51,970 nucleotides of DNA from Pseudolabrys sp. (GCA_022843325.1 JALHNV010000015.1:1-51970), one strand, 5' to 3'. Shown: positions 33,520 through 42,182, numbered from the stretch's first letter. Translations and numbers: made by a program. Notes: generated from the letters alone by a model not told the origin.

Positions 33520-34806
33520 CTACGCGCTCCGTTTAAACATGGCGAGCAGCGGCGACAGCAGGCTGCTGCTCTTGCCTTTGGCCTCGGCACGCCCGGTCAG
33601 CACCTGGGCCAGGCTGCGGAACATGTCCGCGGTCTTGTGGTTGGCCGACACCTCGGCGACCATCTGGCCGTTGTTGGCGGCGGTGCCGAACAACTGCGGC
33701 TCGAACGGGATCACCACCAGCGGCTGGTCTTCCAGCGCCTTCGCAAAGTCCGGCGGCGAAATCTCGGGCCGTTTCGGCACACCGACCTGGTTTAGGCAGT
33801 AATAAGGACGGCGGTCGTTCGGCCGCGCGAGGCGCAGCAGATCGATCAGGTTCTTTGCGTTGCGCAGGTTGGCCAGATCGGGCGACGCCACCACCAGGAT
33901 GTCGTCGGCACCGATCAGCAGCCGCTTGGTCCACCCCGACCAGATATGCGGCACATCCAGCACGACGCAGGGAATCGAACTGCGCAACGAATCGAGCGTT
34001 GAGTCAAAAGCCTCGGGGCCGAAGTCGTAGACCCGCTCAAGCGTCGCCGGCGCCGCCAGCAGACTCAGATGATCGGTACATTTCGACAGCAGCCGGTCGA
34101 CGAAAGCCGTGTCAATGCGATCGGGAGAGAACACCGCATCGGCGATGCCCTGCGGCGGATCCTGATTGTAGTCGAGGCCGGCGGTACCGAACGCCAGATC
34201 GAGATCGGTGACGACCGAATCGAGCGAAAGATCGCGTGCGATCGCCCAGGCGACGTTGTGCGCGACGGTAGAAGCGCCGACACCACCTTTGGCGCCAACG
34301 ACGGCGATGATGCGGCCGACCGGTTTGGCATCGTTCGACGTGAACAGGCCGCAGACCGAGCGGACGATATCCACCGTGCCGACCGGCGCGATCAGGTAGT
34401 CGCTGACTCCGCGCCGCTTCAGCTCGCGGTACAGCGTGACGTCGTTGATGCGGCCGACCACGATCACGCGCGTTCCGGCGTCGCAAACCTCCGCCAGTTG
34501 ATCGAGGCGGCCGAGAATGTCGTTACCGCGGCTTTCCGCCTCGATAACGATGACGTTGGGCGTCGGCGAACTGCGATAGGCCTCGACGGCGGCAACCGCG
34601 CCGCCCATCTGGATTTTCACATGCGCCTTGGACAAGCGGCGATCCTCGCCGGCGGCCTGCACCGCGGCGGCGGTTTCCACCGTTTCGCAGAACGCCTGCA
34701 CGGATACGCGCGGCGCCGGTGCGATGTGCTCGCCGTTGGCGATATCGGCCGGCAACAACTGCATCGGGTCGTCGGCTACGGCGACTTGCTGGGCGTTTTT
34801 GATCAT
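33520..34806 (-). CDS. cpaE: Pilus assembly protein CpaE (TadZ-like)
   Basis: A 428-residue protein with a receiver-like N-terminal domain (about 45-160) lacking a clear phosphorylation site and a ParA/MinD-like C-terminal ATPase domain. The deviant Walker A reads AKGGVGASTVAHNVAWA, keeping the signature Lys but with Ala-Ser in place of the usual Lys-Thr; this is common in TadZ/CpaE. Walker B-like VVTDLDLAFGTAG follows. CpaE positions the pilus machine at the cell pole. Its start overlaps cpaD by 4 nt. Confidence 0.92.
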   Translation of the reverse strand: MIKNAQQVAVADDPMQLLPADIANGEHIAPAPRVSVQAFCETVETAAAVQAAGEDRRLSKAHVKIQMGGAVAAVEAYRSSPTPNVIVIEAESRGNDILGRLDQLAEVCDAGTRVIVVGRINDVTLYRELKRRGVSDYLIAPVGTVDIVRSVCGLFTSNDAKPVGRIIAVVGAKGGVGASTVAHNVAWAIARDLSLDSVVTDLDLAFGTAGLDYNQDPPQGIADAVFSPDRIDTAFVDRLLSKCTDHLSLLAAPATLERVYDFGPEAFDSTLDSLRSSIPCVVLDVPHIWSGWTKRLLIGADDILVVASPDLANLRNAKNLIDLLRLARPNDRRPYYCLNQVGVPKRPEISPPDFAKALEDQPLVVIPFEPQLFGTAANNGQMVAEVSANHKTADMFRSLAQVLTGRAEAKGKSSSLLSPLLAMFKRSA

Positions 34807-35540
34807 CGTCCGACTTCGCTGATTTTGCCGGTTTCGTACCCTTCGTACTTTCCGGACGGAGATTCGCCTGTTCGGTATTTGTCAATCGCAACGCTGCGGC
34901 GTGCGGTATAGGCCGGTCCTTCGCCGCGCGGCTGCACGAGGTCCGCCGGATTATCGACCATGGCGGCGAGATTGCGCTGATTGGCGCAGCCAAAGTTCCA
35001 GTACTGCTGGTTCTCGTTGTATCTGGAGCCCGGCGAAACGCCGAGATCGGCGGGCCATTTTCCGCACGGCCCCGCTTCCGCGACCAGCTTCGAGTAGTTC
35101 AGCTTGATGCTCGCCAGCGCCGAACCCGGCGGCCGGTAGGGCCGCACAAAGACCGCATTGCGCGGTACGCCGGAGGCACCGAAGATGGAATGGATTTCGC
35201 GCATCGAGTCGGACGCGGCGAGATCCGTCGCTCCGCCGCGGGGCACATCGACGATAATGCCGCTCATCGCTTCCCGCTTCCATATCTGCGCAAAGGCCAG
35301 CACGTCCGCACGCTGACTCGGCGTCAGTCCGCCGCGATTGCGGCCGAGGAAGACTTCGACGGTGCGATCGCCCTCCTTCAACGTGATCGGGTGGCGCAGC
35401 CGATAGTCGGGCGCGAACTCGTTCCGGGCCACCTTCGATTCCATGCAGCCAGCCAGCGCCAGGGCGACACCGCCGGCCACCAGCATCCGCATCGCCGCCT
35501 GGGCGCGCCGCCCGACGATCGCCTTATGTCGCACTGTCAT
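34803..35540 (-). CDS. cpaD: Pilus assembly lipoprotein CpaD
   Basis: A 245-residue lipoprotein with lipobox ALAGC (Cys at residue 32) in MLVAGGVALALAGCMESK. The CpaD domain includes DYRLRHPITLKEGDRTVEVF and NYSKLVAEAGPCGKWPADLG, and a C-terminal NFGCANQRNLAAMVDNPADL, all typical of the family. The two Cys in those segments may form a disulfide. ATG 35540 follows GGAGA. It is an outer-membrane partner of the secretin CpaC. Confidence 0.92.
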   Translation of the reverse strand: MTVRHKAIVGRRAQAAMRMLVAGGVALALAGCMESKVARNEFAPDYRLRHPITLKEGDRTVEVFLGRNRGGLTPSQRADVLAFAQIWKREAMSGIIVDVPRGGATDLAASDSMREIHSIFGASGVPRNAVFVRPYRPPGSALASIKLNYSKLVAEAGPCGKWPADLGVSPGSRYNENQQYWNFGCANQRNLAAMVDNPADLVQPRGEGPAYTARRSVAIDKYRTGESPSGKYEGYETGKISEVGR

Positions 35541-35559
35541 CGATCGTCTCCTGGTCCGC

Positions 35560-36975
35560 CTAATCGAGGATGAAACCGTACTTGCCTTGATAGCTGCCGC
35601 GCGGCGGCTCGACCTTCGTGTTGCCCGCGGGGCCGTAGATGCGGTTGAGGCGTCCCAGCAATGCGGCCGATGGGTCGGTCGAATCGACGAACCCGTCATC
35701 CGGTCGCGACAATTCCTTCTGCGCCACCGCGCGCACGATGTAGGGCGTGACCAGCACCATCAGTTCGGTCTGGCGGTTCACGTAGTCGCGGCTCTTGAAC
35801 AGGCTGCCAAGGATCGGCACCTGCATCAGCCCCGGCGTGCCGTTGATCGCCTGTTTGGTCTGTTCCTGAATCATGCCGGCCATGGCCAGAGATCCGCCCG
35901 ACGGGATTTCGACGGTCGTCTCGGCGCGCCGCACCTTCAGCGAAGGGATGGAGAATCCCTGGTTCTGCAGAGCGCCTTCGGAAGAAAGCTCCGAAACTTC
36001 CTGGAATACCTTCAGACTGATGCGGCCTTCCGACAGCACCACGGGTGTGAAGATCAGGCTGACGCCAAACTTCTTGAATTCGACCTGAGGCTGACGCGTA
36101 TTCGGATCGACACCCGAGACAAACGGAAACTCGCCGCCCACCAGGAAGTTTGCGGTTTCGCCGGAGATCGCGGTCAGGTTCGGCTCCGCCAACGTACGGA
36201 TGACGCCGGCGCGATCCATCGCGCGCAAGGTGGCGGTGACGCCCTTGAACGTGCCCGCAAACGATCCGGCATTCAACGGCTGGCCGCTGGCCGAAAACGG
36301 ATTGGCCGTGTTGAAGTTCACCACGGCGGAGCCGTAGTTCAGCGTCCCGGAAAGGTCGACGCCGAGCTGCTTGATCACATCGCGCTGCATTTCGGCGACC
36401 GTGACCTTGAGCATCACCTGGTCGCGCCCGCGCACACTGATCCCGTTGACGACCTTGGCGCCGTCGCCGACCAGTTTGGAAGCGATATCGAAAGCCTGCT
36501 GCGCTTCCGCCGGGCTGGAGGCGCTGCCGGACAGCATGATGCCTTCCGGGCCAACGCCTTCGATGCGGATATCCGCCTCCGGCATGCTCTGCTTGAGCGC
36601 GGCGCGCACACCGTTGAGATCGCGGGTGACGGCGATATCAAATCCGGCGATCTGCCGGCCGTTGACGTCGAAGAAGAAGATGTTGGTCTGTCCGACGGTG
36701 ACGCCGATCATGTAGACGCGGCGCGACGTACGGATTACCGCATTGGCGATTTTGGGGTCGGCAACCAGAACGTCCTTGATGTCGGTCGGCAAATCGATGG
36801 CGACCGACTTGCCGATGCCAAGCGGAATGAAGCGCGACGTCGCTTCGCTCGCGGCAACCTGAATGACGGAAGAACTTGCACGATCCGCGGCGATGGCCTG
36901 CGGCGTTGGCGCCAGTACGGCACCGGCAATCAGCGCCGCCAAAGAGGCCGTGCGTATCAACTTAAACGTGGCCAT
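35560..36975 (-). CDS. cpaC: Tad pilus secretin CpaC (RcpA)
   Basis: A 471-residue outer-membrane secretin. A signal peptide (LIRTASLAALIAGAVLAPTP) precedes the pilus N-terminal domain (ATSRFIPLGIGKSVAIDLPT), a BON-like segment (MLSGSASSPAEAQQAFDIAS), and the secretin core ending VPILGSLFKSRDYVNRQTEL. The VPILGxLF motif is the family hallmark. The start at 36975 gives the signal peptide; the frame opens 16 codons earlier. Note the N-terminal domain is also found alone in the gene at 39436. Confidence 0.95.
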   Translation of the reverse strand: MATFKLIRTASLAALIAGAVLAPTPQAIAADRASSSVIQVAASEATSRFIPLGIGKSVAIDLPTDIKDVLVADPKIANAVIRTSRRVYMIGVTVGQTNIFFFDVNGRQIAGFDIAVTRDLNGVRAALKQSMPEADIRIEGVGPEGIMLSGSASSPAEAQQAFDIASKLVGDGAKVVNGISVRGRDQVMLKVTVAEMQRDVIKQLGVDLSGTLNYGSAVVNFNTANPFSASGQPLNAGSFAGTFKGVTATLRAMDRAGVIRTLAEPNLTAISGETANFLVGGEFPFVSGVDPNTRQPQVEFKKFGVSLIFTPVVLSEGRISLKVFQEVSELSSEGALQNQGFSIPSLKVRRAETTVEIPSGGSLAMAGMIQEQTKQAINGTPGLMQVPILGSLFKSRDYVNRQTELMVLVTPYIVRAVAQKELSRPDDGFVDSTDPSAALLGRLNRIYGPAGNTKVEPPRGSYQGKYGFILD

Positions 36976-37019
36976 GTCCCCAGGTCCCTCAAAATGTACC
37001 GAAGCGTTCCGGCAAACGC

Positions 37020-37820
37020 TCATCGTGACGTCGTCGGTGTGCTGACGCCGAAGCGGACGATGTTCACAGCCTTGCGGCGGCCTCCATCCGTCTCGGGTGT
37101 GTCGGCCTTCGATACGTCGGTGATACTGCGCAAGGCCAGCGACAGCGTTCCGAGCTGTTGCGACAGCGCCAGCGTTTCCGACTGGTTCGGCGACAGCTCA
37201 AGCGTCGCGGTCTTGCCGACCACGACTTTCTGACCGCCCTTTTCCTCAACCGACTGGTCGATGGCCAGCACGCGGATATTGCTGAGAATGATTTCGCTGC
37301 TGAAGCTGTCGCCGGCGCCGCCGGCATTGTCGGCGCCGCCGCGGCCGCGGCGCGTCAGGATGACGTCGACATGATCGTTCGGCAGAATGAAACCGCCGGC
37401 GCCGGTTTCCGGCGATATCTGCGTCGATACAGCGCGCCGGCCAGTCGGCAGGATCGCTGCCATGAAGCCGGAGCCCTTGGCATTGACCAGCTTGGCCTCG
37501 CGGATCGGTTCTCCGGCGACGAACGGGGCGCGCGCGATATGGCCAGCCAGCGATTCAAGTGCGTCGGGGCGGTCGTTCTTGCGAATGAAATCTCCGGTCG
37601 CCGCGCTCATCGGCCAAGCCTGCCATGCCAACTCGCCCGGCGACAACGCATGGCCCATCGGAATTGCGGCGCTTGCCACCAGCACATCGACGGATTCGAC
37701 TTTGACCTCGGCGACGGGCGCGGCAGGCCGTGGAGGCGGGGGCGACCGGCCGGCCAGCATCGCGGCAACGCCACCGGCGGCGATGGCAACGGTCAGAACG
37801 ACGACACGCGCGGCTTTCAT
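37020..37820 (-). CDS. cpaB: Flp pilus assembly protein CpaB (RcpC)
   Basis: A 266-residue periplasmic protein with an N-terminal membrane anchor (KAARVVVLTVAIAAGGVAAM). A SAF domain follows, with VLVASAAIPMGHALSPGELA and WQAWPM near residues 50-80, then the RcpC domain containing ISPETGAGGFILPNDHVDVI. It gates or stabilises the secretin. ATG 37820 precedes MKAARVVV. It is first of the cpaB-tadC run on the minus strand and follows cpaA by 170 nt. Confidence 0.93.
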   Translation of the reverse strand: MKAARVVVLTVAIAAGGVAAMLAGRSPPPPRPAAPVAEVKVESVDVLVASAAIPMGHALSPGELAWQAWPMSAATGDFIRKNDRPDALESLAGHIARAPFVAGEPIREAKLVNAKGSGFMAAILPTGRRAVSTQISPETGAGGFILPNDHVDVILTRRGRGGADNAGGAGDSFSSEIILSNIRVLAIDQSVEEKGGQKVVVGKTATLELSPNQSETLALSQQLGTLSLALRSITDVSKADTPETDGGRRKAVNIVRFGVSTPTTSR

Positions 37821-37990
37821 ACTCTTACTCTCACTATGACAGGCGGCCTGACTGACCGCCCAAAGCACATGGCGGCCGGGGCCACCGCTTGCACCGGATT
37901 TCAGCAGCTAAAGGTCAAGGTATGGTTAAGGGTCGGTGTCTAAATCGCGTTAATATTGTGTTGCGCAAGCAATGCTTTACGCGGCGCGAT

Positions 37991-38497
37991 TTACAGTCCG
38001 GTGCCCGGCATCCACCCGGTTTTCGGATAGATCACGAGGGCGGCGGCGGCGAGCGCAATGCCATACGGCACGCCCCCAGCGGCGTCGTGCAGTCGGCTGA
38101 TCCACGGCTGCCGCGCCAACATCTCTGGCAACGGCAGCTTGCGAAACAGCAGCAGCAGAATCGTCAGCAGGCCGCCGAAGATCGACGCATAGATCAGGTA
38201 ATCCATCAGATGGCCGAAGCCGAACCACAGCGCGGTGGCGGCGACCAGCTTGGCATCGCCGCCGCCAATCCATCCCGCGGCGAAGAAGCCGAAGGCGATC
38301 GTCAGCACCAGGCCGCCAGCGGCCAGGTGCATCCCGATTTCGGCGAGGCTCATGCCGGTCACGACCGCCAGTATCCCGAAGCCGACGACCAGCGCCAGCG
38401 ACAGCCGGTTGGAAATCGTCATGGTGAAGAGGTCGCTCGACGCGGCAAAGGCCATCAGCGCCGGAAACAGCAGCAGCCTGATTGTATCCGCGACCAT
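37991..38497 (-). CDS. cpaA: Prepilin peptidase CpaA (TadV)
   Basis: A 168-residue A24-family aspartic protease with about six hydrophobic helices; the methyltransferase domain of larger prepilin peptidases is absent. The two catalytic Asp are in ASSDLFTMTISNRL (near residue 22) and GWIGGGDAKLVAA (GxGD, near 78). It processes PilA and the TadE-type pseudopilins. The ATG at 38497 is preferred; a longer frame begins 14 codons earlier. pilA lies just upstream with its own terminator. Confidence 0.94.
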   Translation of the reverse strand: MVADTIRLLLFPALMAFAASSDLFTMTISNRLSLALVVGFGILAVVTGMSLAEIGMHLAAGGLVLTIAFGFFAAGWIGGGDAKLVAATALWFGFGHLMDYLIYASIFGGLLTILLLLFRKLPLPEMLARQPWISRLHDAAGGVPYGIALAAAALVIYPKTGWMPGTGL

Positions 38498-38580
38498 GAC
38501 CGATCCCCGCGCGCGACAGCGTGCGCTGCGCCAGCGCATCGATTAGCGCGATAATCTTTATCGGCGGTGAATGGGCGGCC

Positions 38581-38617
38581 AAAAAGCAAAAGGCCCCGGC
38601 ACTGCCGGAGCCTTTGA
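38581..38617 (-). terminator. Rho-independent terminator of pilA
   Basis: On the minus strand AAAGGCTCCGGC and GCCGGGGCCTTT form a 12-bp stem (one G-T pair) around a 3-nt loop, followed by TGCTTTTT. It would end the abundant pilA mRNA before cpaA. Confidence 0.85.
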
Positions 38618-38640
38618 TTTTAGGACGTCACTTCGTCCGA

Positions 38641-38817
38641 TCAGCCGCCCGCGCCGGTCAGGCCGGTCTGAATGGCCTGGAACTTGGCGGTGAGCGTGGT
38701 GCCAAGGCCGTTGATGACAGCGATGATGGCGACGGAAATGCCGGCAGCGATCAGACCGTACTCAATAGCGGTGGCGCCCGAGTTGTCCTTGAGGAAACGC
38801 ACGAAGAGGTTTTTCAT
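38641..38817 (-). CDS. pilA: Flp/Fap-type major pilin
   Basis: A 58-residue prepilin. A short basic leader MKNLFVRFLKDNSG precedes the processing site, with ATAIEYGLIAAGISVAIIAV as the start of the mature hydrophobic helix; the E-Y pair at +5/+6 is the Flp hallmark. The tail (TAKFQAIQTGLTGAGG) ends in Gly-Gly. ATG 38817 follows TTGGAGC; an in-frame ATG 12 nt upstream is not used. It is transcribed away from the 618-nt AT-rich region and has its own terminator. Confidence 0.95.
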   Translation of the reverse strand: MKNLFVRFLKDNSGATAIEYGLIAAGISVAIIAVINGLGTTLTAKFQAIQTGLTGAGG

Positions 38818-39435
38818 CGGTAGCTCCAAATTGATCCAGACGTGGCTGTCTGAGCGGATCCAGACGACGGGACGAGTAGCTTCCGGTCCGAACCTTGGAG
38901 GAGAACTTAGCGAGGAGGTATTTCGTGGCGGTTAATATCATTGAAGAAAGATAGGGTAATTGTAAGCGTATTTAACGTAGTTAATGGAATATATACGTAA
39001 GAATATCAAAGTTAATAAAATTTTACACGATCTATACTTGAAAGATTAGCCAAAAGAACGCTACGAATACATGCGCATATAATCAATTATGCCCGAGTCA
39101 CGCGCCGGAACGACTGTTACTCATGCTGAGTTCCCTTGTCCCATTACTGCTGGGCGCCGGGCGACACTCCTATAACGGACATTGATCGCGCCTCATCTTG
39201 GCAAGCGAGCCATGCGAAAACGTATCTCCGGCGTTGGCCGGCCGCCGAAGCCGCTGGCCGTGTCAAAGCGGCACCCGCACCTGTTGTGCCGAACAGATGG
39301 CGTGGTCAACCGCGATGCCCCGCCTTTGCACTTCGTTCACCTATTTGCAGTCAACTCAGCGCACGTTTAGACGACCGCCCGCCTTTGTTCTTCGGCAGGC
39401 ACCAGTATTTTGTATGCGTAGCGTTGGAGAGTTTG
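38818..39435. promoter_or_regulatory. AT-rich divergent region between pilA and the pil_N-domain gene
   Basis: This 618-nt stretch without a supported gene serves two divergent pilus genes. The pilA leader side (38833-38866) has a 10-bp direct repeat GATCCAGACG at 38833 and 38857 and the inverted repeat GTCTG / CAGAC. A palindrome TTAAC-TAC-GTTAA type lies at 38972-38984. From about 38930 to 39110 the DNA is clearly AT-rich against a GC-rich background. From 39120 to 39435 open frames exist but none resembles a protein. Confidence 0.6.
38972..38984. promoter_or_regulatory. TTAAC palindrome upstream of pilA
   Basis: TTAACGTAGTTAA is a 5-bp inverted repeat about 3 nt. It resembles paired CtrA half-sites but with 5 rather than 7 nt between TTAA elements. 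It is 155 nt upstream of the pilA ATG. Confidence 0.35.
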
Positions 39436-39930
39436 ATGTCGGCCTTGTTCGGGCGTCGCAGGCGGCTGGTCGCGGTATTGGCCGCCATTCTTGTTTCGAT
39501 TGCACCGCTCGGCCTCTCCTCTGCCCGAGCCGATACCATCAGCGTTAACATCGACGAAGCGCGGATCATGAAGCTGCCCGACCGGGTCGCGACTCTGGTC
39601 ATCGGCAATCCGACGATTGCCGATGCGTCGCTGCAGGTTGGCGGCATTCTGGTACTGACCGGCAAGAGCTACGGCTCGACCAACCTGCTGGCACTCGACT
39701 CCGCCGGAAAGGTGTTGCTGGACCGGAACGTGCAGGTGCTAAGCCCTTCGGTGTCGCGCGGCAGCAATCTTGTCGTCGTCTACAAGGGTGTGGATCGCGA
39801 ATCCTATAGCTGCTCGCCGGAATGCTCGCCGCGCACGATGCTGGGTGACTCCTCCGCCTATTTCACCGGCAACCTGTCCCAGTCGGGCGCCCGCAACGGC
39901 CAGGCCGCGGCGCCGTCGGCCGGCAACTAA
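39436..39930 (+). CDS. Stand-alone pilus-formation N-terminal domain protein
   Basis: A 164-residue exported protein. The signal peptide (RRRRLVAVLAAILVSIAPLG, cleavage near SARA-DTISVN) is followed by one T2SS-T3SS_pil_N domain (about 35-105): ISVNIDEARIMKLPDRVATL, VIGNPTIADASLQVGGILVL and GSTNLLALDSAGKVLLDRNV. The same domain opens the secretin CpaC. The tail has a CSPEC pair. The ATG at 39436 follows TTGGAGAG; a frame open from 39136 would add 100 unrelated residues. It may assist the secretin, but its role is not established. Confidence 0.85.
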   Translation: MSALFGRRRRLVAVLAAILVSIAPLGLSSARADTISVNIDEARIMKLPDRVATLVIGNPTIADASLQVGGILVLTGKSYGSTNLLALDSAGKVLLDRNVQVLSPSVSRGSNLVVVYKGVDRESYSCSPECSPRTMLGDSSAYFTGNLSQSGARNGQAAAPSAGN

Positions 39931-39982
39931 CGCATCGCTATTCCGCGCCGGAGCGCCTCCCCGGCGGGGTCCGCGAACACGG

Positions 39983-39997
39983 TTAGCGTTTGGTTAG
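39983..39997 (+). promoter_or_regulatory. Tandem GGTTAGCG direct repeat (CtrA-like spacing)
   Basis: GGTTAGCG occurs twice with an 11-nt period, giving TTAG-N7-TTAG, the spacing of a CtrA box with A to G changes in both halves. It is about 96 nt upstream of the first TadE-like gene. Confidence 0.35.
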
Positions 39998-40092
39998 CGC
40001 AATCCCCGCGGTTTTCGGCAATGCCTGCAAGATTTCGCAAACGGGCATCTGCTAGCTTTTGACATAAGCCTCAGCGATCGAGAACGATCTCC

Positions 40093-40662
40093 ATGCTCGA
40101 CCTCACCCGACGCACACTTGCAACCCGTCTGTGCCGTCTTTTGCCGCCCCGTCTCGCCCGCCGTTTCGTGCGCGAGGAAAAGGGCGCGACCGCCGTCGAG
40201 TTTGCCCTTGTTGCGGCGCCGTTTCTGGCCCTGCTGTTCGCGATCATGGAGACGGCCTTCGTCTTCTTCGCCGGACAAACGCTCGAAGCGGCCACCGCGG
40301 ATTCGTCGCGATTGATCATGACCGGTCAGGCGCAGACCGCCAAGTTCGGCAAGGCCGAGTTCAAGACGGAAGTCTGCAAACGCATCTATGGCTTGTTCGA
40401 CTGCGCCAACGGCATCCATATTGATGTCAAGAGTTACGGCAACAGCGCCCCGTCAGCGCCCGTTTCGCCTGTCAGCAACGGCCAGCTCAACACCGCCAGC
40501 ATGACCTACAACGCCGGCGGCCCGGGCGATATCGTCGTGGTGTCGCTCTATTACGAGTGGCCGGTATACGTCACCATGCTCGGCAACAATCTGTCGAACC
40601 TGAACGGCAGCAAGCGCTTGCTGACAGCGACGGCCGTTTTCCGCAACGAGCCCTACAACTGA
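40093..40662 (+). CDS. tadE: TadE/TadG-family pseudopilin (first)
   Basis: A 189-residue protein with a basic leader and a pilin-like segment EEKGATAVEFALVAAPFLAL (residues about 34-53), in which Gly is followed by A-T-A-V-E-F, resembling the PilA processing site. The rest is a periplasmic domain with two Cys (EVCKRIYGLFDC) that could form a disulfide. Minor pseudopilins of this type are processed by TadV/CpaA. It precedes a second TadE-like gene by 10 nt. Confidence 0.88.
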   Translation: MLDLTRRTLATRLCRLLPPRLARRFVREEKGATAVEFALVAAPFLALLFAIMETAFVFFAGQTLEAATADSSRLIMTGQAQTAKFGKAEFKTEVCKRIYGLFDCANGIHIDVKSYGNSAPSAPVSPVSNGQLNTASMTYNAGGPGDIVVVSLYYEWPVYVTMLGNNLSNLNGSKRLLTATAVFRNEPYN

Positions 40663-40672
40663 AGCGACACAC

Positions 40673-41224
40673 ATGAGCGAGACCGTCCGCCGTCCGTCAA
40701 TCTTCCGCCGTTTCCGCCGCGACAGCCGCGGCGTCTCGGCGGTGGAGTTTGCGATGCTGGCGCCCCTGATGATCACGCTCTACCTCGGCTGCACCGAGAT
40801 CTCCGACGGCGTCGGCGCCACCCGCAAGGTCAGCCTGACCGCGGCCACCGTCGCCAACCTGACGGCCCAGGAATCGGCTCTGACCAACGCTCAGATGACC
40901 ACCATCCTGAATGCATCGGCGGCGATCGTCTCGCCTTACAATGCCAGCAAGCTCAAGATCGTGGTGTCGGCCCTGAGGATCGACGCGAACGGCACGGCAA
41001 CGGTCGACTGGAGCGACACCAAGAACGGCGTGGCGCGGGCGAGGAACTCCACCGTGACGATTCCCGCGGCGCTGGCCATTCCCAATTCCTACATCGTGCT
41101 CAGCGAAGTGTCGTTCGCCTATACGCCGGTCGTCGGCCACACGATCACCGGCACCATCAATCTGTCGGACAAGATGTTCATGGCGCCGCGCCAGTCGCTG
41201 ACCATCGCACGCACGGTTTCCTGA
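40673..41224 (+). CDS. TadE/TadG-family pseudopilin (second)
   Basis: A 183-residue paralogue of the previous gene. The pilin-like stretch is DSRGVSAVEFAMLAPLMITL (residues about 18-37), again with Gly then V-S-A-V-E-F. The later part lacks the Cys pair of its neighbour and has a DTKNGVARARNSTVTIPAAL segment. It is probably TadF-like. No large TadG with a von Willebrand A domain is present in the window. Co-transcribed with the first TadE gene. Confidence 0.87.
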   Translation: MSETVRRPSIFRRFRRDSRGVSAVEFAMLAPLMITLYLGCTEISDGVGATRKVSLTAATVANLTAQESALTNAQMTTILNASAAIVSPYNASKLKIVVSALRIDANGTATVDWSDTKNGVARARNSTVTIPAALAIPNSYIVLSEVSFAYTPVVGHTITGTINLSDKMFMAPRQSLTIARTVS

Positions 41225-41339
41225 CGGCCAAGCCAACGCCCGCCGGCGAGAGACGCCGCGCTTGTGCGCGTGGAGCGACGGCGGGAATGTGCTACGGATA
41301 GGCGCATTCGCTCCCATCGAACCCTTGCGACGCGCCGAC

Positions 41340-42182
41340 ATGCCTGCCCTCGACCCCCGCATTCACCCATTCCGTCCCGACCTTGCGGCAAAGCATCTGC
41401 AAGGCCAGGTCGAGGCCGCGCATTTCGTCGAGGGGACCGAACTCGAGGTGATCGAGCCTATTGCCGACCTGCGCCGCGCACCGGCACACGAAGCCCCGCT
41501 CGACACCCAGGCGCTGTCTGGTGAGCGGGTGACCGTCTACGAGCTCAGCGACGAAGGCTGGGCCTGGGGCCAGCTCGAAAACGACGGTTATGTCGGTTAT
41601 CTATCGGCCAACGCACTCGGCCCGCTGTCGGCCACGCCGACTCACCGCGTCGCGGTGCCGCGCACGTTTGGATTTCCGGGTCCGGACATCAAGCTGCCGC
41701 CAATGACTGCGCTGCCGATGGGCGCGCGCGTGACCATCACGCGCGAGGTCACGCAGTTCGCCCTCAACGGCTACGGCTGGCATTTCCCGCTGACACATCT
41801 GGCACCGCTCGCCGCGACGCATCCGGATTTCGTGGCCATTGCCGAGAGGCTGCTGCATGCACCCTATCTTTGGGGCGGCAAGAGTTCGCTCGGGATCGAC
41901 TGTTCGGGTCTTGTACAGCTCGCATTGCAGACTGCGGGTACCCCCTGCCCGCGCGACGCCTACATGCAGGAAGCCGTGCTGGGTACGCCGTCGTCCACGA
42001 CCGACCTGAGGCGCGGCGACCTGGTGTTCTGGAAGGGCCACGTCGCCATCGCGCGCGACGCCGGCACGCTGATCCACGCCAATGCGCATCACATGATGGT
42101 GGCAATCGAGCCGGCAACGGAAGCCTTGGCACGCATCAAGGCGGCTGGTAGTGACGTGACCAGCGTGAAGCGCATTTTGTAA
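41340..42182 (+). CDS. NlpC/P60 (C40) cysteine peptidase
   Basis: A 280-residue protein with two SH3-like modules (about 55-100 and 115-160, e.g. TVYELSDEGWAWGQLENDGY and VTITREVTQFALNGYGW) and a C-terminal NlpC/P60 domain (from about 165). The catalytic Cys is in SSLGIDCSGLVQLAL, the His in WKGHVAIARD, and the third polar residue in IHANAHHM. It should cleave peptidoglycan stem peptides. No signal peptide is seen, so a cytoplasmic recycling role is possible. ATG 41340 was chosen over a longer frame. Confidence 0.9.
   Translation: MPALDPRIHPFRPDLAAKHLQGQVEAAHFVEGTELEVIEPIADLRRAPAHEAPLDTQALSGERVTVYELSDEGWAWGQLENDGYVGYLSANALGPLSATPTHRVAVPRTFGFPGPDIKLPPMTALPMGARVTITREVTQFALNGYGWHFPLTHLAPLAATHPDFVAIAERLLHAPYLWGGKSSLGIDCSGLVQLALQTAGTPCPRDAYMQEAVLGTPSSTTDLRRGDLVFWKGHVAIARDAGTLIHANAHHMMVAIEPATEALARIKAAGSDVTSVKRIL

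Noticed and set aside
39136..39435. A 100-codon upstream extension of the pil_N-domain gene
   Set aside because: The ATG at 39436 has a good ribosome site and starts a signal peptide; the extension has no similarity to any pilus protein and would hide that signal.
40059..40092. TTGACA at 40059 as a -35 box for the TadE pair
   Set aside because: No fitting -10 box follows at 16-18 nt before the ATG at 40093, so there would be no room for a leader.
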